DNA of 64,000 nt. Origin: Phoebastria nigripes (Eukaryota > Chordata > Aves > Procellariiformes > Diomedeidae). Both the position numbers and the translations under genes were made by a program. The stretch is from positions 43,499 to 107,498 of the forward strand of contig JAYKAV010000403.1 of NCBI GenBank assembly GCA_035582835.1, in the 5' to 3' direction. This document shows positions 1-11,756 of the stretch, one piece after another. Numbering within the stretch: the stretch's first letter is position 1; each line of letters starts with the position of its first letter. The notes under the pieces are model-generated. The model made no database searches. It was not told where the DNA came from and worked only from the letters and a program-made list of their open reading frames with translations.

Positions 1-1232
1 CATTTGCTCTAATTTTGTTTTCCTTTTGTTTTTTATTAACTTTGTTTTTCTTACAATTGCTGGGTAATTTCACAGAAGCAAAGAAGAACCAATTAAATGA
101 GAGAAACTGAAATAGAAAAGCACACAAAATCTCCCTGAAGAGCCAAGGGTTACTGGTTGTTTTGTCATCACACTGTATCAAAGGAACAGCAAGAAAGCAA
201 GTCAGATTACTGACTTGCAAGGAACGGCTTGCCTGGGACAGCTGCAATAGTTTCTATCTCTACCTGTCTGTTCTGTCTCTTTCCAAGAGGAATGAACTTC
301 CACATTTACAACCTGCAATAGCAACACAAACTAGTGTGGATGTCTGCTTTCTCTAAAATGAAAAACTGTGATTTGTGGCAGATAAGCAGTTTCCTCATGA
401 TCAGGTGAGCAGTTCCTGCAGCAGGTGCAGAATCCTCTAAAGGAAAAAGGAGGATAAATGAGTAGGACAGAAATGGTTACAGCCACCCACTGATAAGATG
501 TCTCTGTTGATTTTGGAAACGTAAAACACCAAAAAAGAGTCAAAACCTGGAGATCACGCTGCTTACAAATTCAAGAGAAAAACAGTAGAGATTGTGATAC
601 TTCTACATTGAATACTAACTATTCTTTGCTGATTAGATGGAAATTAAAATAGGTTTTCTAACCATTAAAGCTTCTGGAAAGGAAACCTAAGCACTTCTCA
701 AATAAAGACTGGTACATTTATGATGGAAATTAATATTCCATCCAGATTTATTATATTATATAATCTATAAAATATATTATACGGTTTTATATTTATATGA
801 TACAATATATAATTATAGCTTGCTGTCTACATAACACAGACAACTGTAATTGCCTATCAATACATTTCATTCTCCTAACAATCGATAGGCATTCTGGTAG
901 TAGTCTACCAGCAACATCTTGTAGGGGCATCCTGCAAAACAATTCTATATTAAGATTTCTGGCAAGCCAATGTCAGGGAGGTAAGTTAAACCAAGATCTT
1001 AGGTAGGAAGCTTAAGCATTTCACGCACATCCACACACACTGCTCCTCAGCCATTCTTTAAGGACCAGTGTATGATTGCATATTTTTCTAGAATTCATTA
1101 GGATGGTACCACACTCCAGGAAAAGTAAATTATTCAAAATGTTGACAAGGAGAAGAGTACTATTGTAGCCAGTTCTCTTTCAGAGAATTCAACTTTAAAA
1201 TCAGACTCTTTGTATGGCAGAAGTTTGTTATT
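1..1232. other. Unannotated AT-rich intron or gene flank
   Basis: This lies downstream of the last visible MALRD1-like exon and is probably intron, because the MAM domain begun there is incomplete. No conserved coding segment, RNA gene or recognisable transposon was found. A strongly AT-rich patch at about 750-820 is simple low-complexity sequence. The short open frames have no family features. Confidence 0.5.
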
Positions 1233-2993
1233 AGAATAGAATGGAATAGACTATTTCAGCTGGAAGGGACCTACAACGATCATCTAGTCCAACTGCCTGA
1301 CCAATTCAGGGCTGACCAAGTTAAAGCATGTTAAGGGCATTGTCCAAATGCCTCTTAAACACTGACAGGCTTGGGCCATCGACCACCTCTCTAGGAAGCC
1401 TGTTCCAGTGTTTGACCACCCTCTCGGTGAAGAAATGCTTCCTAATATCCAGTCTAAACCTCCCCNGGTGCAGTTTTGAACCATTCCCATGCATTCTACC
1501 ACTGGATACCATGGAGAAGGGATCAGCACCTCCCACTCCACTTCCCCTCCTCAGGAAACTGTAGAGAGCAATGANGTTGCCCCTCAGCCTCTTTTTCTCC
1601 AAACTAGATAAGCCCAAAGTCCTTAGCCGCTCCTTATAGGACATTCCTTCCATCCCTTTCACCAGCTTTGTTGCCCTCCTTTGGACNCATTCAAGGACCT
1701 TCACATCCTTCTTAAATTGTGGGGCCCAGAACTGCACGCAGTACTCAAGGTGAGGCCGCACCAACGCTGAATACAGCGGGATAATCACCTCTTTTGACTG
1801 GCTGGTTATGCTGTGTTTGATGCACCCCAGGCTGCAGTTTGCCCTCTGGGCTGCCAGGGCATGCTGCTGACTCATATTGAGCCTGCTGTCGACCAGCACC
1901 CCCAGATCCCTTTCTGCAGGGCTGCTCTCCAGCCACTCCTCTCCCAATTTATACTTGTGCCCAGCATTACTCTGTCCTAGGTGCAGAATCCTGCATTTGG
2001 ACTTGTTAAATTTCATCCCATTAATCATAGCCCAATGCTCCAATCTATCTAGATCCCTCTGCAAGGCCTCCTGTCCCTCAAGAGAGTGAACAGCATCTCC
2101 CAGTTTGGTATCATCAGCAAACTTGCTAATGGTGCATTCAACTCCTGCATCCAGGTTGTTGATAAATATATTGAGCAGAAGTGGCCCTAGAATTGAGCCC
2201 TGAGGAACACCGCTGGTGACCTCAGGGCCAGCCAGATGTAGCCCCATTCACTACAAGCCTTTGAGCTCTGCCCTTCAGCCAGTTCTTCACCTAGTGCACT
2301 GTGAACCCGCTCATCCCACAGTTGGACAATTTGTCCACAAGAATGCTNTGAGGGACAGTATCAAAAGCCTTCCTAAAATCCAGAAAAACTACATCCACCG
2401 CCTTCCCTTCATCCACTAGGCGGGTGACCTTATCATAGAGGGAGATCAAATTAAACAGCACTTTCCCTTTGTGAACCCATGTTGACTGTGCCTGATGATT
2501 GCATATTCTTTAAATACCTTTCAATAGTACACAGTATAATCTTCTCCATAATTTTTCCAGGAACTGAGGTTAGACTAACAGGTCTGTAGTTCCCTGGGTN
2601 TTCCCTCACGCCCTTTTTGTAGATGGGAATAACATTGGCTAGCCTCCAGTCAGCAGGGACCTCCCCAGACTCCCAAGACCTTTGGTAGATGATCGAGAGG
2701 GGTCCTGCCATACCATCTGCTAGGTCCTTCAGTACTCCGGGATGAATCCCATCAGGCCCCATGGACTTGTGAACATTCAGCTGATACAGCTGGTCCCTTA
2801 CAATTTCAGTGTCTGCAAATGGAAAGTCACTGTTCCCACACTCGTGGTCCTCCAACTCAGGGGACTGGGCAGCCTAAGGTCTATCAGTATTATTAAAGAC
2901 TGAGGCAACAAACACATTGAATGCCTCCAGGTTTTCTTCATCCCTATTAGTCAAATGACCATCTTCTACAAGTATTGGTACAATGTTTTCTAT
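1233..2993 (-). mobile_element. CR1 LINE, 5'-truncated, minus strand, with defective reverse transcriptase
   Basis: The left edge is a typical CR1 3' end read in reverse: an AATAGAATGG-like tail followed by the conserved segment containing gatcatctagtccaactgcc. About 1.75 kb of reverse-transcriptase sequence is visible on the minus strand. It begins near 2990 with the region before the RT core (containing PELEDHE) and continues through KSMGPDGIHPGVLK, the FADDTKLG catalytic box (FADD at 2121-2110), and the C-terminal LPREVV region. The element is truncated before the endonuclease and is broken internally (separate entry). CR1 is the dominant avian non-LTR retrotransposon. It sits in sense orientation within the host gene's intron. 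Confidence 0.93.
1321..2855 (-). pseudogene. CR1 reverse transcriptase pseudogene
   Basis: The coding remnant of the CR1 is on the minus strand. One open stretch (2855-2451) holds the N-terminal fingers and palm region: MGPDGIHPGVLK, a WRLANVIPIYKKG motif, and NYRPVSLTSVPGK. A second (2247-1321, about 308 codons) starts just before [13 protein letters not shown], carries FADDTKLG, and runs to the C-terminal end of the protein. Between them the frame is lost near 2451. There is an in-frame TAG in the segment that normally reads through to the NWLKGRAQ motif, and a one-base shift just before SGVPQGS. Three Ns (near 1466, 1575 and 1687) fall inside the second stretch. No full-length protein can be made. 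The long second stretch suggests a moderately young insertion. Confidence 0.9.
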
Positions 2994-4225
2994 TCATACT
3001 GCAGTTACACTTACAGAAACCATGAGTATTAGGGCCTGACACACAAGGTTTCATTTAAATCTAGTGANTTCTATAAGGAATGAACAAAATACTAGTGATT
3101 GGTGACAAAAATGCAGAGCTGGTGATTGGGAGAGGGAAAGATAACAGATTAAGCTGGGTTCTCAGAAAAACATGAGTTAGCTAGAGGTTAGCAAGATGTC
3201 CTAATGTTGTTTTGTCCAGGTGCAAGATGATATTGGAAACACAAAGCTGATACTTTCATAGAGCTGCCTATAAAAATGCCTACAATGCAACAAGCTTTTC
3301 CAGAGATTGACTACAGCACGGTCAGGGTCATTGGATGGTCTCAGTCAAGGTGCTACTTAATATAAGCTCTACGCTTTGTGCTCAAGTGACCTGAGAGAAA
3401 TGGATGGCTGGACCATTATTTGCACCTTTGTTTATCCAAAGGTTTTCAGCCATTCAGCAGTGCATGGATTCACTGTCATGGCATTTCTGAGCAAGACCTG
3501 ATGGAATATCTTAGTGACCCATGATTATTGCCAAATATATCCTCTTTTATTGTATTGAAATTTTCATATCTGTAGTTCTTTAAAAGTTTTCAAATAGACC
3601 CTTAATTAACAATATCATTGCAGACTTGGAGGCAGTTACTGCATTTGTACAGGCATGCTGTACTGTTTTAGAAAGACATCTGTTGTGTCCCAGATGTGAT
3701 GATTAATTCGTATCTTCACATTATATTTAGCAGCTCATTGTCTAGGAAATTACTAAAATGCATCAAGCTGAAGTGGAGTATAAAGAATGATATAATCAGG
3801 ACCACTCTGAAAAGAGCAATCTATAAAATTACAGTGCTGCTGAAGCAATGATTAAAAAGGTTGGTAATAGGCTACTATGCCAGGCTGTTTGGTTTTGTGT
3901 TCAGACAGAACTAGAAGTTACCAGATAGTATAAATGACAAGACTCAATATGTTAAAACATTTAATATATTTTCTGCGTGGCTTTTTTGTGATACATATCG
4001 TCTATTGTAATTTCAATACAGAAGTGAACATTTTAAATGCTTGTTGGAACAGCTTTGTGAACTGTGCTAATTGCTCATTATGATTTGTCTGCATATACAA
4101 TAAGCTCAGCTGATCACACTGAGATTTGCTGTTATCTTGGCCCTAATCTACGGGATTTTTTTTTTTTTTTTTAATTCAGTGAATATTTCATTTTCCCAAA
4201 AGTGATGTAGGACACATGCCAATAC
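2994..4225. other. Intron 3' of the last visible exon
   Basis: This is intronic sequence between the 3' edge of the second-MAM exon donor (transcript sense) and the CR1. It contains a run of 17 T (4156-4172). No exon with a MAM FWY pattern and splice sites was found here on the minus strand, so the next exon is probably outside the window. Confidence 0.5.
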
Positions 4226-4387
4226 CTGGTGTATGGTCAGCATCAGGACCCGTTTGTCCTGTGACAGCACTGTTGCTAATATTCCAGTCAAAATCATCAC
4301 TAGGGTCTTGTGTTAATCCACATACAGTGGTCCATTCTTGATCTTGTGTTTCAAAGTTACAGCTTCCAGGAATACNTGTATAGTAAC
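4226..4387 (-). CDS. MALRD1: MALRD1-like exon: N-terminal part of second MAM domain
   Basis: This minus-strand exon of 162 bp, phase 1 at both ends, follows tatattttcag and ends at ccag|gtattg. It encodes a short linker (SYYT, one unknown residue, IPGS) and then the start of a MAM domain: CNFETQDQEWTTVCGL, DPSDDFDWNIS, and TGPDADHTP leading to the donor. The first two MAM cysteines and the DFDW motif align with the NFNW segment of the 54.3-kb exon. N-I-S is a glycosylation sequon. One base (4376) is N, so one codon is unresolved. The middle and end of this MAM domain must lie on further exons; none was recognised between here and the window start. Confidence 0.88.
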
Positions 4388-5561
4388 CTGAAAATATAGC
4401 AAGAAGTAAATTATCATCCCAGCTCTTATATGTAAAAGGCTATAATGAACATACCATACATGGTAATGGAAAGGATTCTGTTTGGCTAATGCTATGATTC
4501 CCTGTGTTCCATGTGCTGACATAAATAATATGTGAGGAAGGTAGTTAGTGAGGAAAGAAAAAAATCACCCTTCACTTCCCNAGCAGGTATAAACAGCCTT
4601 AAACTTTATTACAGACATATGCCCATGTAAGTCTTGAGGACAAACCAATGACTTCACAATTTTAGTTATTNTTCAAGGTGAACAGACAGAATGATTCCCA
4701 GCCAATTAGTCAGCAAAACTGGACTCCACTTCCACAGTGGCGTTTTTCAGGAACATATGTTGGCTCATCCTTGTGAGTGTTATGCATGAAGGCAGTTTTA
4801 TGATGAAAGAGAAGTTCTAGTGATTAGGACACTGACTGAATTCAGGAGATCTTTGTTAAACTTCCCGTTTCTAGATCTGCCTCTGATGTTTCAGGTGACT
4901 TTGGAAAAGTAATTAATCAACACAATTATACAAATGCTGTGGTAGAGACGAATCAAATAGCATCACGAACTCTTCTTTGGCTTCTAAAGGTCTTTTTCTT
5001 AGCTATAAAACAGAGGCAGTTACACAATTGCTGAGTGAGAGCGAGGACTACCCCTGTGAGAGGACTCTGGGAAAAGGTTCNAAACTATTAAACATCACAG
5101 TCAGTCATGCATCTCAGAAACACGTCTGACTGACTATTTCAGAACCTCAATTGGATTTCAGGATTTAGAGTGTGTTTCTTGATCTAGAAGTATTCTGCAA
5201 CATTAAAATACAACTATTTATGTATCATTGTCTAGGTATAAAGGATACAGATAAAAAGAATAGATCTAATTACCTTTTAGTAATCTGTTATTTTCTACTT
5301 TGATGTTACAAGAACAACTGATGTGATTTGTTGGAAAAAATAACTTAACATTATCATAAAGCTGTTTTGTATGACCAAGATCTGCACACACACTGTAACC
5401 CTGTGGACTTGATTTCTGTAAAAATGTGTCACCTTAGTTAAATGTATAGGACAAATATCTTAAAAGAATAATAATTTTGATCCAGTGAATAACTTATATC
5501 CCACTGAATGCTAGGAGAAGGATCTGTACTGTTCTGTAATGCAGTGTACTCTTACCGTACT
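4388..5561. other. Intron between LDLa2 and MAM2 exons, left part
   Basis: This is AT-rich intronic sequence upstream (transcript sense) of the second MAM exon. It ends, in transcript order, with that exon's polypyrimidine tract and acceptor. Several single Ns are present. No other recognisable element was found. Confidence 0.55.
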
Positions 5562-5970
5562 GCAAGGGACTGAAGCGTCTCTCATGAGGAGAGGCTGAGA
5601 GAGCTGGGACTGTTCAGCCTGGAGAAGAGAAGGCTCGGTGGGATTTTATCAGTGTGTATAAATACTTGCTGGGAGGGTGTAAAGAAGACAAAACCAGACT
5701 CTTCTCAGTGGTGCCCAGTGTCAGGACAAGAGGCAATGGGCACAAATACAGGAAGCACTTTCTGAGGTTAAGAAAAAATTTTTTACTGTCAGGCTGGTCA
5801 AACACTGGCACGGGTTGCCCAGAGAAGTTGTGGAGTCTCCATTCTTGGAGATATTCAAAACCTGGCTGGCACAGCCCTGGGCAACCTATTTCAGTGGACC
5901 CTGTTTCAAGCAGGAGGTCGAACTAGATGATCTCCAGAGGTGCCTTCCCACCTCAACCATTCTGTGCTTG
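5562..5970 (+). mobile_element. CR1 LINE 3' fragment, plus strand
   Basis: This short CR1 piece is in the plus orientation. Recognisable landmarks are the segment gagaggctgagagagctggg, the cctggagaagagaaggctc block, a degraded coding tail equivalent to the FFRLR...WNTGTGCPEK region, and the 3' UTR with gaactagatgatctccagag followed by ccttcccacctcaaccattctg. This is the last 400 bp or so of a 5'-truncated CR1. Its final short tandem tail is degraded. It is the only transposon here that clearly lies antisense to the MALRD1-like gene. Confidence 0.9.
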
Positions 5971-8900
5971 TGTTAGTGCTATTCACAGCATGACCTTCAG
6001 GAATCATGAAAGGAATACACAAATGCACTGAGCATCCACCTTGACACTGCATTGCAAGCAACATGTAAGCCTAACAAAGCCTAATTCCAACACCAAACAC
6101 CCTCACATGCAGGTAGGGCAAAGAAGGGAACCCATTAATCAAAACAAGAAGTACAATTTTCTTGTACAGTTCTAACAAGATCAAAGTCCAAATGCATTTG
6201 GAATTTGTACTATTCACAATAGATACCTGACTTCAGGAATTTTACCCTAATATCTTAACAGTGCATTCAGAAGGCAATTATTAATAAATATTTATGAACA
6301 GTATTTACAGGGTTGACGGAGTCACCCGACATATCTGTACCTGCTGGGTACTTTTTATTTTATGGGTAAACAGAGCCTATTTAGAAGCCATCAGTAGAGG
6401 ATTGTTCCATTTATCTGAAAAATTGCTTTTATTTCAACAATTCGAGCACTCCTCTAGTTGGTTCATCAACACTGAGGTTTGCTATTAATCAAATCTGGGT
6501 GTATAATTGGCTACAATTCATGAAAATTGAAACTGCTTTCATGTGTGCTTTTTGCACCTCAGTACTTCCAGCGGGTTACTGAAAGAGAATGAAAATTTTG
6601 CAAGACTGCCTGACTGGATTGAATGAAGCATAGAGTAAGTCATTTCCATGAGTTTATTTAAAAAAAAAAAAAAAAGTCCACCAGCCTACGTGGACACAAT
6701 TCATTTCATCTAGATTCTGTTGTAAATCCTGCACAGAGGAATTGCTGCTGAGTAGATTATGGTCCATTTACTTCTTGGGAGTTACACTGGTATAAAACTA
6801 CAGTAGAATGTGAAATAAGTTTGGACCTTGAGCTCAGAGAAAAGGAGAAAATTGCAGACAAATGTGGCCATAACCTCTTGTGATGGGGCAGGTTAGACTG
6901 TGAAGGGCTTTCTCTGTGCCTGTTCTGCTCTTTTCTGATTAAGCAGTTCATGTTGCCTTTTCATTAAAAAATGAGTTTTCCATATCTAGAAGGTACTATG
7001 TGCCCATTAATGTTGTTTATTCCCATCTATAAGATATATGCTCAGCAAAAGGGTATGTTTATCCAAATGTAAGGCCTCATTTGTTGGAACTACAATATAG
7101 CAGTTAGGGAAATATTATACCTGAGGCTTGTCTGGGTATTCTGTATGTCAAATTACAGCATCTCTCCTCTATTGTTAACTTGATATTTTGTCAGTTCTGC
7201 AGCAACAGCAAGACTAAAGACTGATGAAAACATTTTGATGTAACTACAGCCTTTCCACCTACAATAAAAGGATANTTCATTCTATTTATTTAAAGTGAAT
7301 ATCAGTATTGGGTTTTTTTCTTCCCTTGGAAAAGTTTTTCTGCAGTATAGCAAAGGCTGTGTTGCTTTACTGTGGTTCAAGATCATTTATGGCCTGAAAT
7401 GTTTCCATCTATTATCTCACTAAGAAAGAGAGTTGATGTTATCACAGTCCTTCCAGACAACACAGGACACCCCCCTCCCAATGAAGCTACTATATCCTGT
7501 ATCAATATTTACAGAATAAATCAAGTGCCTCGATAGTTTTCTGAGTATCTTTACAGAGCAGTTTATGTTGGACAGCAATTCAGACTTACTGTGTCTCTGT
7601 TAGGTCTGTAAAATATTACAAGGGTGAGTTTACAGAGTATTTTGCTGCACTTACTTTGTCTATCTCCTGAAAAAATATTATATACAAGAAATACAGATTA
7701 TCTGTTTAAAATCTATCTTTTCTTGGAATCTACCTGAAAAAAACCTAGTCTTTCAAAGTTATCGTTCAACATAGATTCGTTTCCATGAATTCACAAAATT
7801 CACTGCAACGCAAAGCACTGCAGGAGGTAGAAACCAGAAATAGAGACACCAGCTTCAGCATATGTACTTCAGAACTGTTATTTACTTTTATGAAAACAAT
7901 AAAGAGGGAGATCCAAGTTAAATCTCTCATAGTGACATCTTCACATGTATTCCAGGTTGTAAGTCTGCTGTCTAGCTAAAATAATATAATTTACATCACC
8001 TAATAAAGGGTCATTATTTTTGTAACCCTGTCCAGTCAAAGCATTTAGCAACCCCATGCAAGAGAAAATGCCTTTGATTTTCAAGGGATCAACAAGTATT
8101 GGTTGATTTCAATGGAGTACTTGGACTTCAACACAATGTGAGCATTGAATTGATGCATGTGATGCATTTACTTTATCTACCAAGGTTACTTTTGATCACA
8201 TCTGCATTATGGCAGAATTTGGCCCTGTAGCTTGAAGATTAAGAATTAGACTGATTACTGAACTGTATATATGGACTGCTTAAGCTTCCTGCTCCGAAAG
8301 TCTGGTCTGGACAGTGACTGTAAATAAACAAAGACATGGAGCAGGAACAAAGGCGCAATGTTTTACTGCTTTTGAGTTTCAAGTCTGAATTGGAAAGCCT
8401 GTTAACTTGATCCAGATTTTCAAAATTGAGCTGTGTCCTTCCATCTCAAACAGCATTAGAGAAGAATACCTACAGACAAATTTTGTCTCAGTATTCACTA
8501 GGACTGCAAAAATATAAACAGACTGGATTTTATCCAACTGTTCTGTAATAGAGTAATAGCAAGAAAATATTTTCATAGTTCTGCAGTAGCAACAAGAACA
8601 AAGAACAATGAACATGTAGTAGTGACACAACTCAGATCACAAAGACAGGATTAATCTGAAATGAAAGACAGGCCTGTTTTTAAATAATCACTTTTTATAG
8701 CAGAATCATGTCTAAATGTTATTGTGCATTAATTTGCTTACTTAGCTTTTTCATTCAACATTGACAGCTCAACATGCTTTCAACTAAATAAATGAGTTTA
8801 CATTTCTTCTCAGAGTCAATTTGTATTGTAACCCATGGATTTTATTCCTTAAATATGTTTTTAGTCCTTAAGCTGGTTTTTGGGGTTTTGAATATTTAAT

Positions 8901-9126
8901 CTGTGGTTTGAGTAAGTTACACTTTTGCAACTAAAACACACTTAAATACTTTTTGCAGCAAATGTCTCTGAAGATCTGAAAATGTCAGACCTTCGGTGTT
9001 GGGGGAGCAGGCAACCTGCTTGTAATTATCTTCTGAGCAGCTGTGTGAATTCACCTAAGCTATGCTACAGAATTTAAAGTTATAATTTTAACTGGAGATT
9101 ACATTAATACACAAAGAGATACTTAC
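5971..9126. other. Intron between LDLa2 and MAM2 exons, right part
   Basis: This is AT-rich intronic sequence with a run of 16 A (6660-6675). No further exon, RNA gene or transposon was recognised. The short open frames in it lack domain features. Confidence 0.55.
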
Positions 9127-9255
9127 TGCAGTCAGCTTCATCTGATAGGTCTTCACAGTCTGGTTTATAGTCGCAGATGAACTGAAACTCTATACAATTC
9201 TCATTCCCACACACAAAATCAGTGAGGGCAGGGCATTCCCTGGGATTCTCTCCAA
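9127..9255 (-). CDS. MALRD1: MALRD1-like exon: second LDLa domain
   Basis: This minus-strand exon of 129 bp has phase 1 at both ends, so it is a symmetric 43-codon module. It follows ttggtttcag and ends at tgca|gtaagt. Its first bases join the last base of the 25.5-kb exon to read TT-I-GENPREC. It encodes one complete LDL-receptor class A repeat with six cysteines: CPALTDFVC, then GNENC, then FICDYKPDCEDLSDEADC. The acidic calcium-binding residues D, D, D and E of the C-D-x-x-x-D-C-x-D-x-S-D-E motif are all present. It directly follows the first MAM domain, which is the MAM-LDLa alternation seen in MALRD1. A solo LTR ends 408 bp upstream in the same orientation. Confidence 0.88.
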
Positions 9256-9663
9256 CTGAAACCAACAGGACATTTAAATCAATATTGTAATTAAATCAAA
9301 GGATACTCTTTTTTATTTGTTTAGCCATTATACACCATGACTTCAGTGATTTACTGCCTCCAACAGATGTTATTTGGTCTCACTCTTCTAATGGTGCATT
9401 ATGCGTGTCTAGACTACTATATTGGCCTTGCCCAAAGCTTCCAGGGTAGCATGTTTTGCCTGGAAGAAAATTCAGTTCAGCATCAACACGACTGTTTCCC
9501 CAGTGTATTTGTTGTGCATGTTCCATAAAAAAGTGGTTCTGCGAGCTGTTGAAAAGTAGACAGGTTAAAGGCTTTATTCTGCTCATAATTACAGGACACC
9601 ATTTGGAAAATAAGAACATTTTAAACTGAGAAAAATCACTGTTACACAACATTCACGTAATGC
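9256..9663. other. Intron segment between solo LTR and LDLa2 exon
   Basis: 408 bp of intron. The right end abuts the LTR target duplication. The left end carries the branch and polypyrimidine region of the LDLa2 acceptor. No other element was seen. Confidence 0.6.
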
Positions 9664-10246
9664 TGTCGTGGTTTAACCACAGCCAGCAACTAAGCACCAC
9701 ACAGCTGCTCGCTCACTCCTCACCGGTGGGATGGGGGAGAGAATTGGAAGAGTAAAAGTGAGAAAACTCATGGGTTGAGATAAAGACAGTTTAACAGGCA
9801 AAGCAAAAGCCATGCACACAAGCAAAGTAAAACAAGGAATTCATTCACTACTTGCCATTGGCAGGCAGGTGTTCAGCCATCTCCAGGAAAGCAGGGCTCC
9901 ATCACGCGTAATGGTTACTTGGGAAGACAAACGCCATCACTCCAAACATCCCCCCCCTTCCTTCTTCTTCCCCCAGCTTTATATACTGAGCATGATGTCA
10001 TATGGTAGGGAATATCCCTTTGGTCAGTTGGGGTCAGCTGTCCCATTGTGTCCCCTCCCAACATCTTGTGCACTCCCCCAGCCAGTGGGGTGGTGTGAGA
10101 AGCAGAAAAGGCCTTGACTCTGTGTAAGCACTGCTCAGCAGTAACTAGAACATCCCTGTATTATCAACACTGTTTTCAGCACAAATCCAAAACATAGCCC
10201 CATACTAGCTACTATGGAAAAAATTATCTCAGTCAAAACCAGCACA
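9664..10246 (-). mobile_element. Solo LTR of an avian ERVL-like element, minus orientation
   Basis: On the plus strand the element begins tgtcgtggtttaacc and ends aaccagcaca, i.e. TG...CA ends, 583 bp. Flanking 5-mers are aatgc (9659-9663) and aatac (10247-10251), a target duplication with one mismatch; 5 bp suits ERVL. It belongs to the same family as the LTR at 62853-63416, sharing tgtcgtggtttaacc, gatgggggagagaat, aactc.tgggttgagataaa and tatactgagcatga. In its own (minus) orientation it has a TATA box, TATATAAA, at 9985-9978. No internal retroviral sequence adjoins it, so it is a solo LTR left by recombination. It sits 408 bp upstream of the second LDLa exon in the sense direction. Confidence 0.9.
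9978..9985 (-). promoter_or_regulatory. TATA box of the 9.7-kb solo LTR
   Basis: TATATAAA on the minus strand, at the position equivalent to the TATA of the related LTR at 63154-63161. If active, transcription would start some 25-30 bp further along the minus strand, near 9950, and run toward the second LDLa exon. The neighbouring CRE-like and CCAAT-like sites that the related copy retains are mutated here. Confidence 0.55.
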
Positions 10247-11442
10247 AATACATAAACTTTTAAAACCTTTATAAGATGTTTAACTTTTTTTGAAGAGTTT
10301 AGAGAAACTTCTGCTCTGAGTGTGTGAACTGCCCAGAAATTCCTTTTATGGTATTTAATATGAGGATCTGTTTTACAATAAGAATTTTCGATCGTTTCTG
10401 AAAGCGAGTGAAAATTGTGTCATAAAATGAGAGTAACTTAGTAACTTGCACATAAAGTGCTAGGGCCAAAGCCAAAGAGCGTTAAGATTCAGCCATCTCT
10501 GAACTGTCAGACTATAAAGACATAAATTATTTTTTAGTTCAGTGCACTGGGTGCATAATTTCAATTAGCACTAATTGAAACAGTTCTGATAATCCCAAAT
10601 GCAGCATTTAAGATGTACTCCTGTTAACCTAGGACTGTTTTTCAGTCTAGAGCTCCAAGTTGTGCAGTAAGACATTTAGGAAAACGTGTTTTGACTCTAT
10701 TCATTGTAATAAGTTTCATTTTTTCCTTCAAAGATGACTAAAATGTGACACATGATTAAACACAGTCTGGACAGAACACCTCGATATTTACCTTTGTGCA
10801 GGCCTATATTTCCAGAAGGGGAAGTTATTGTTGTCAGGGTATTAATCTCCTCAAATAGAGGTACCTACTGAATTTTACAGACTGAGGAACTACATTCTCA
10901 TTGAAGCCAAATAGGAAAGGAGAACTAAATTTTTAGTTTAGTTTAAGCATGTACACAAGGTAATANTAAATAGAGCAACAACACAGCATTAAAATGTAAC
11001 TCAAATATTTAGAATGGATAATTAAAAAAAAAAAATCAGTGATAAGGTTGGTTACCTGCAGGACCTGACTTAAATTTTCAGTTTTGAAATACATATGTCC
11101 CTGAGCATTGGTATAAATAAAATCTGGTTTCAAATTGATATCTGTCTTGTTGTTCTGGTATTTAATTTTACACTGTCAATTTGATCTGATTAGGTGTCAG
11201 GGAATCCACAGACAACAGCATTGCCATGAATGCCTTAAACNCAGGAAAAGCTATGGCTGCTTTTTACAGAGACTCCATGTAGCAGAGAGCCCTTAGCAGA
11301 GGAGCGGACTCGAGAAAAAAATTGACTGAAACATTTGTGATGGTTAAGGCAGTTTTCACACCTCTCCCAAATGATGTGATAAAACTTGATTGAAAATATT
11401 ACCAAAAATTCATTAATACGGCTTATCCTAAATTCTGGAAAA
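10247..11442. other. Intron segment without recognisable elements
   Basis: AT-rich intronic sequence between the solo LTR and the third CR1 piece, with two single Ns. No exon, RNA gene or transposon was recognised. Confidence 0.5.
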
Positions 11443-11756
11443 CCACAGAATCACAGAATAGTTGAGGTTGGCAGGGATCTCGCAAGATCATCTAGTCCAA
11501 CCCCCTGCTCAAGCAGCCTCTACTACAGCAAGTTGTGCAGGACCGTGTCCAGTTGGGTTTTGAATATATCCACAGATGGAGACTCGACAACCTCTCTGGA
11601 CAACCTGTGCTTGTGTTTGACCATCCAAATGGTAAAAAAAAGTGTTTTCTTGTNTTCAGATGAAAATTCCCATTTTTTTAATTTGTGCCCTTTGCCTTTT
11701 GTCTTGTCAGTGGGCACGTACGAGGAGAGTCTGACTCCCTCATCTCTATTCCCCAC
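11443..11756 (-). mobile_element. CR1 LINE 3' fragment, minus strand
   Basis: This begins on the plus strand with the avian CR1 3' end in reverse (acagaatcacagaatagttgagg, tctagtccaaccccctgctc). It continues into the CR1 C-terminal coding region, where the minus strand reads LSREVVESPSVDIFKTQLD and FVPTDKTKGKGHK-like sequence in decayed form. About 310 bp remain. It stops at or just before the target site of the following LTR. No CR1 sequence resumes beyond that LTR, so the CR1 was already 5'-truncated near this point. Confidence 0.88.

Noticed and set aside
1284..2089. Additional open frames on both strands over the CR1
   Set aside because: They are other-frame readings of the CR1 reverse transcriptase, which is clearly recognisable in one minus-strand frame.
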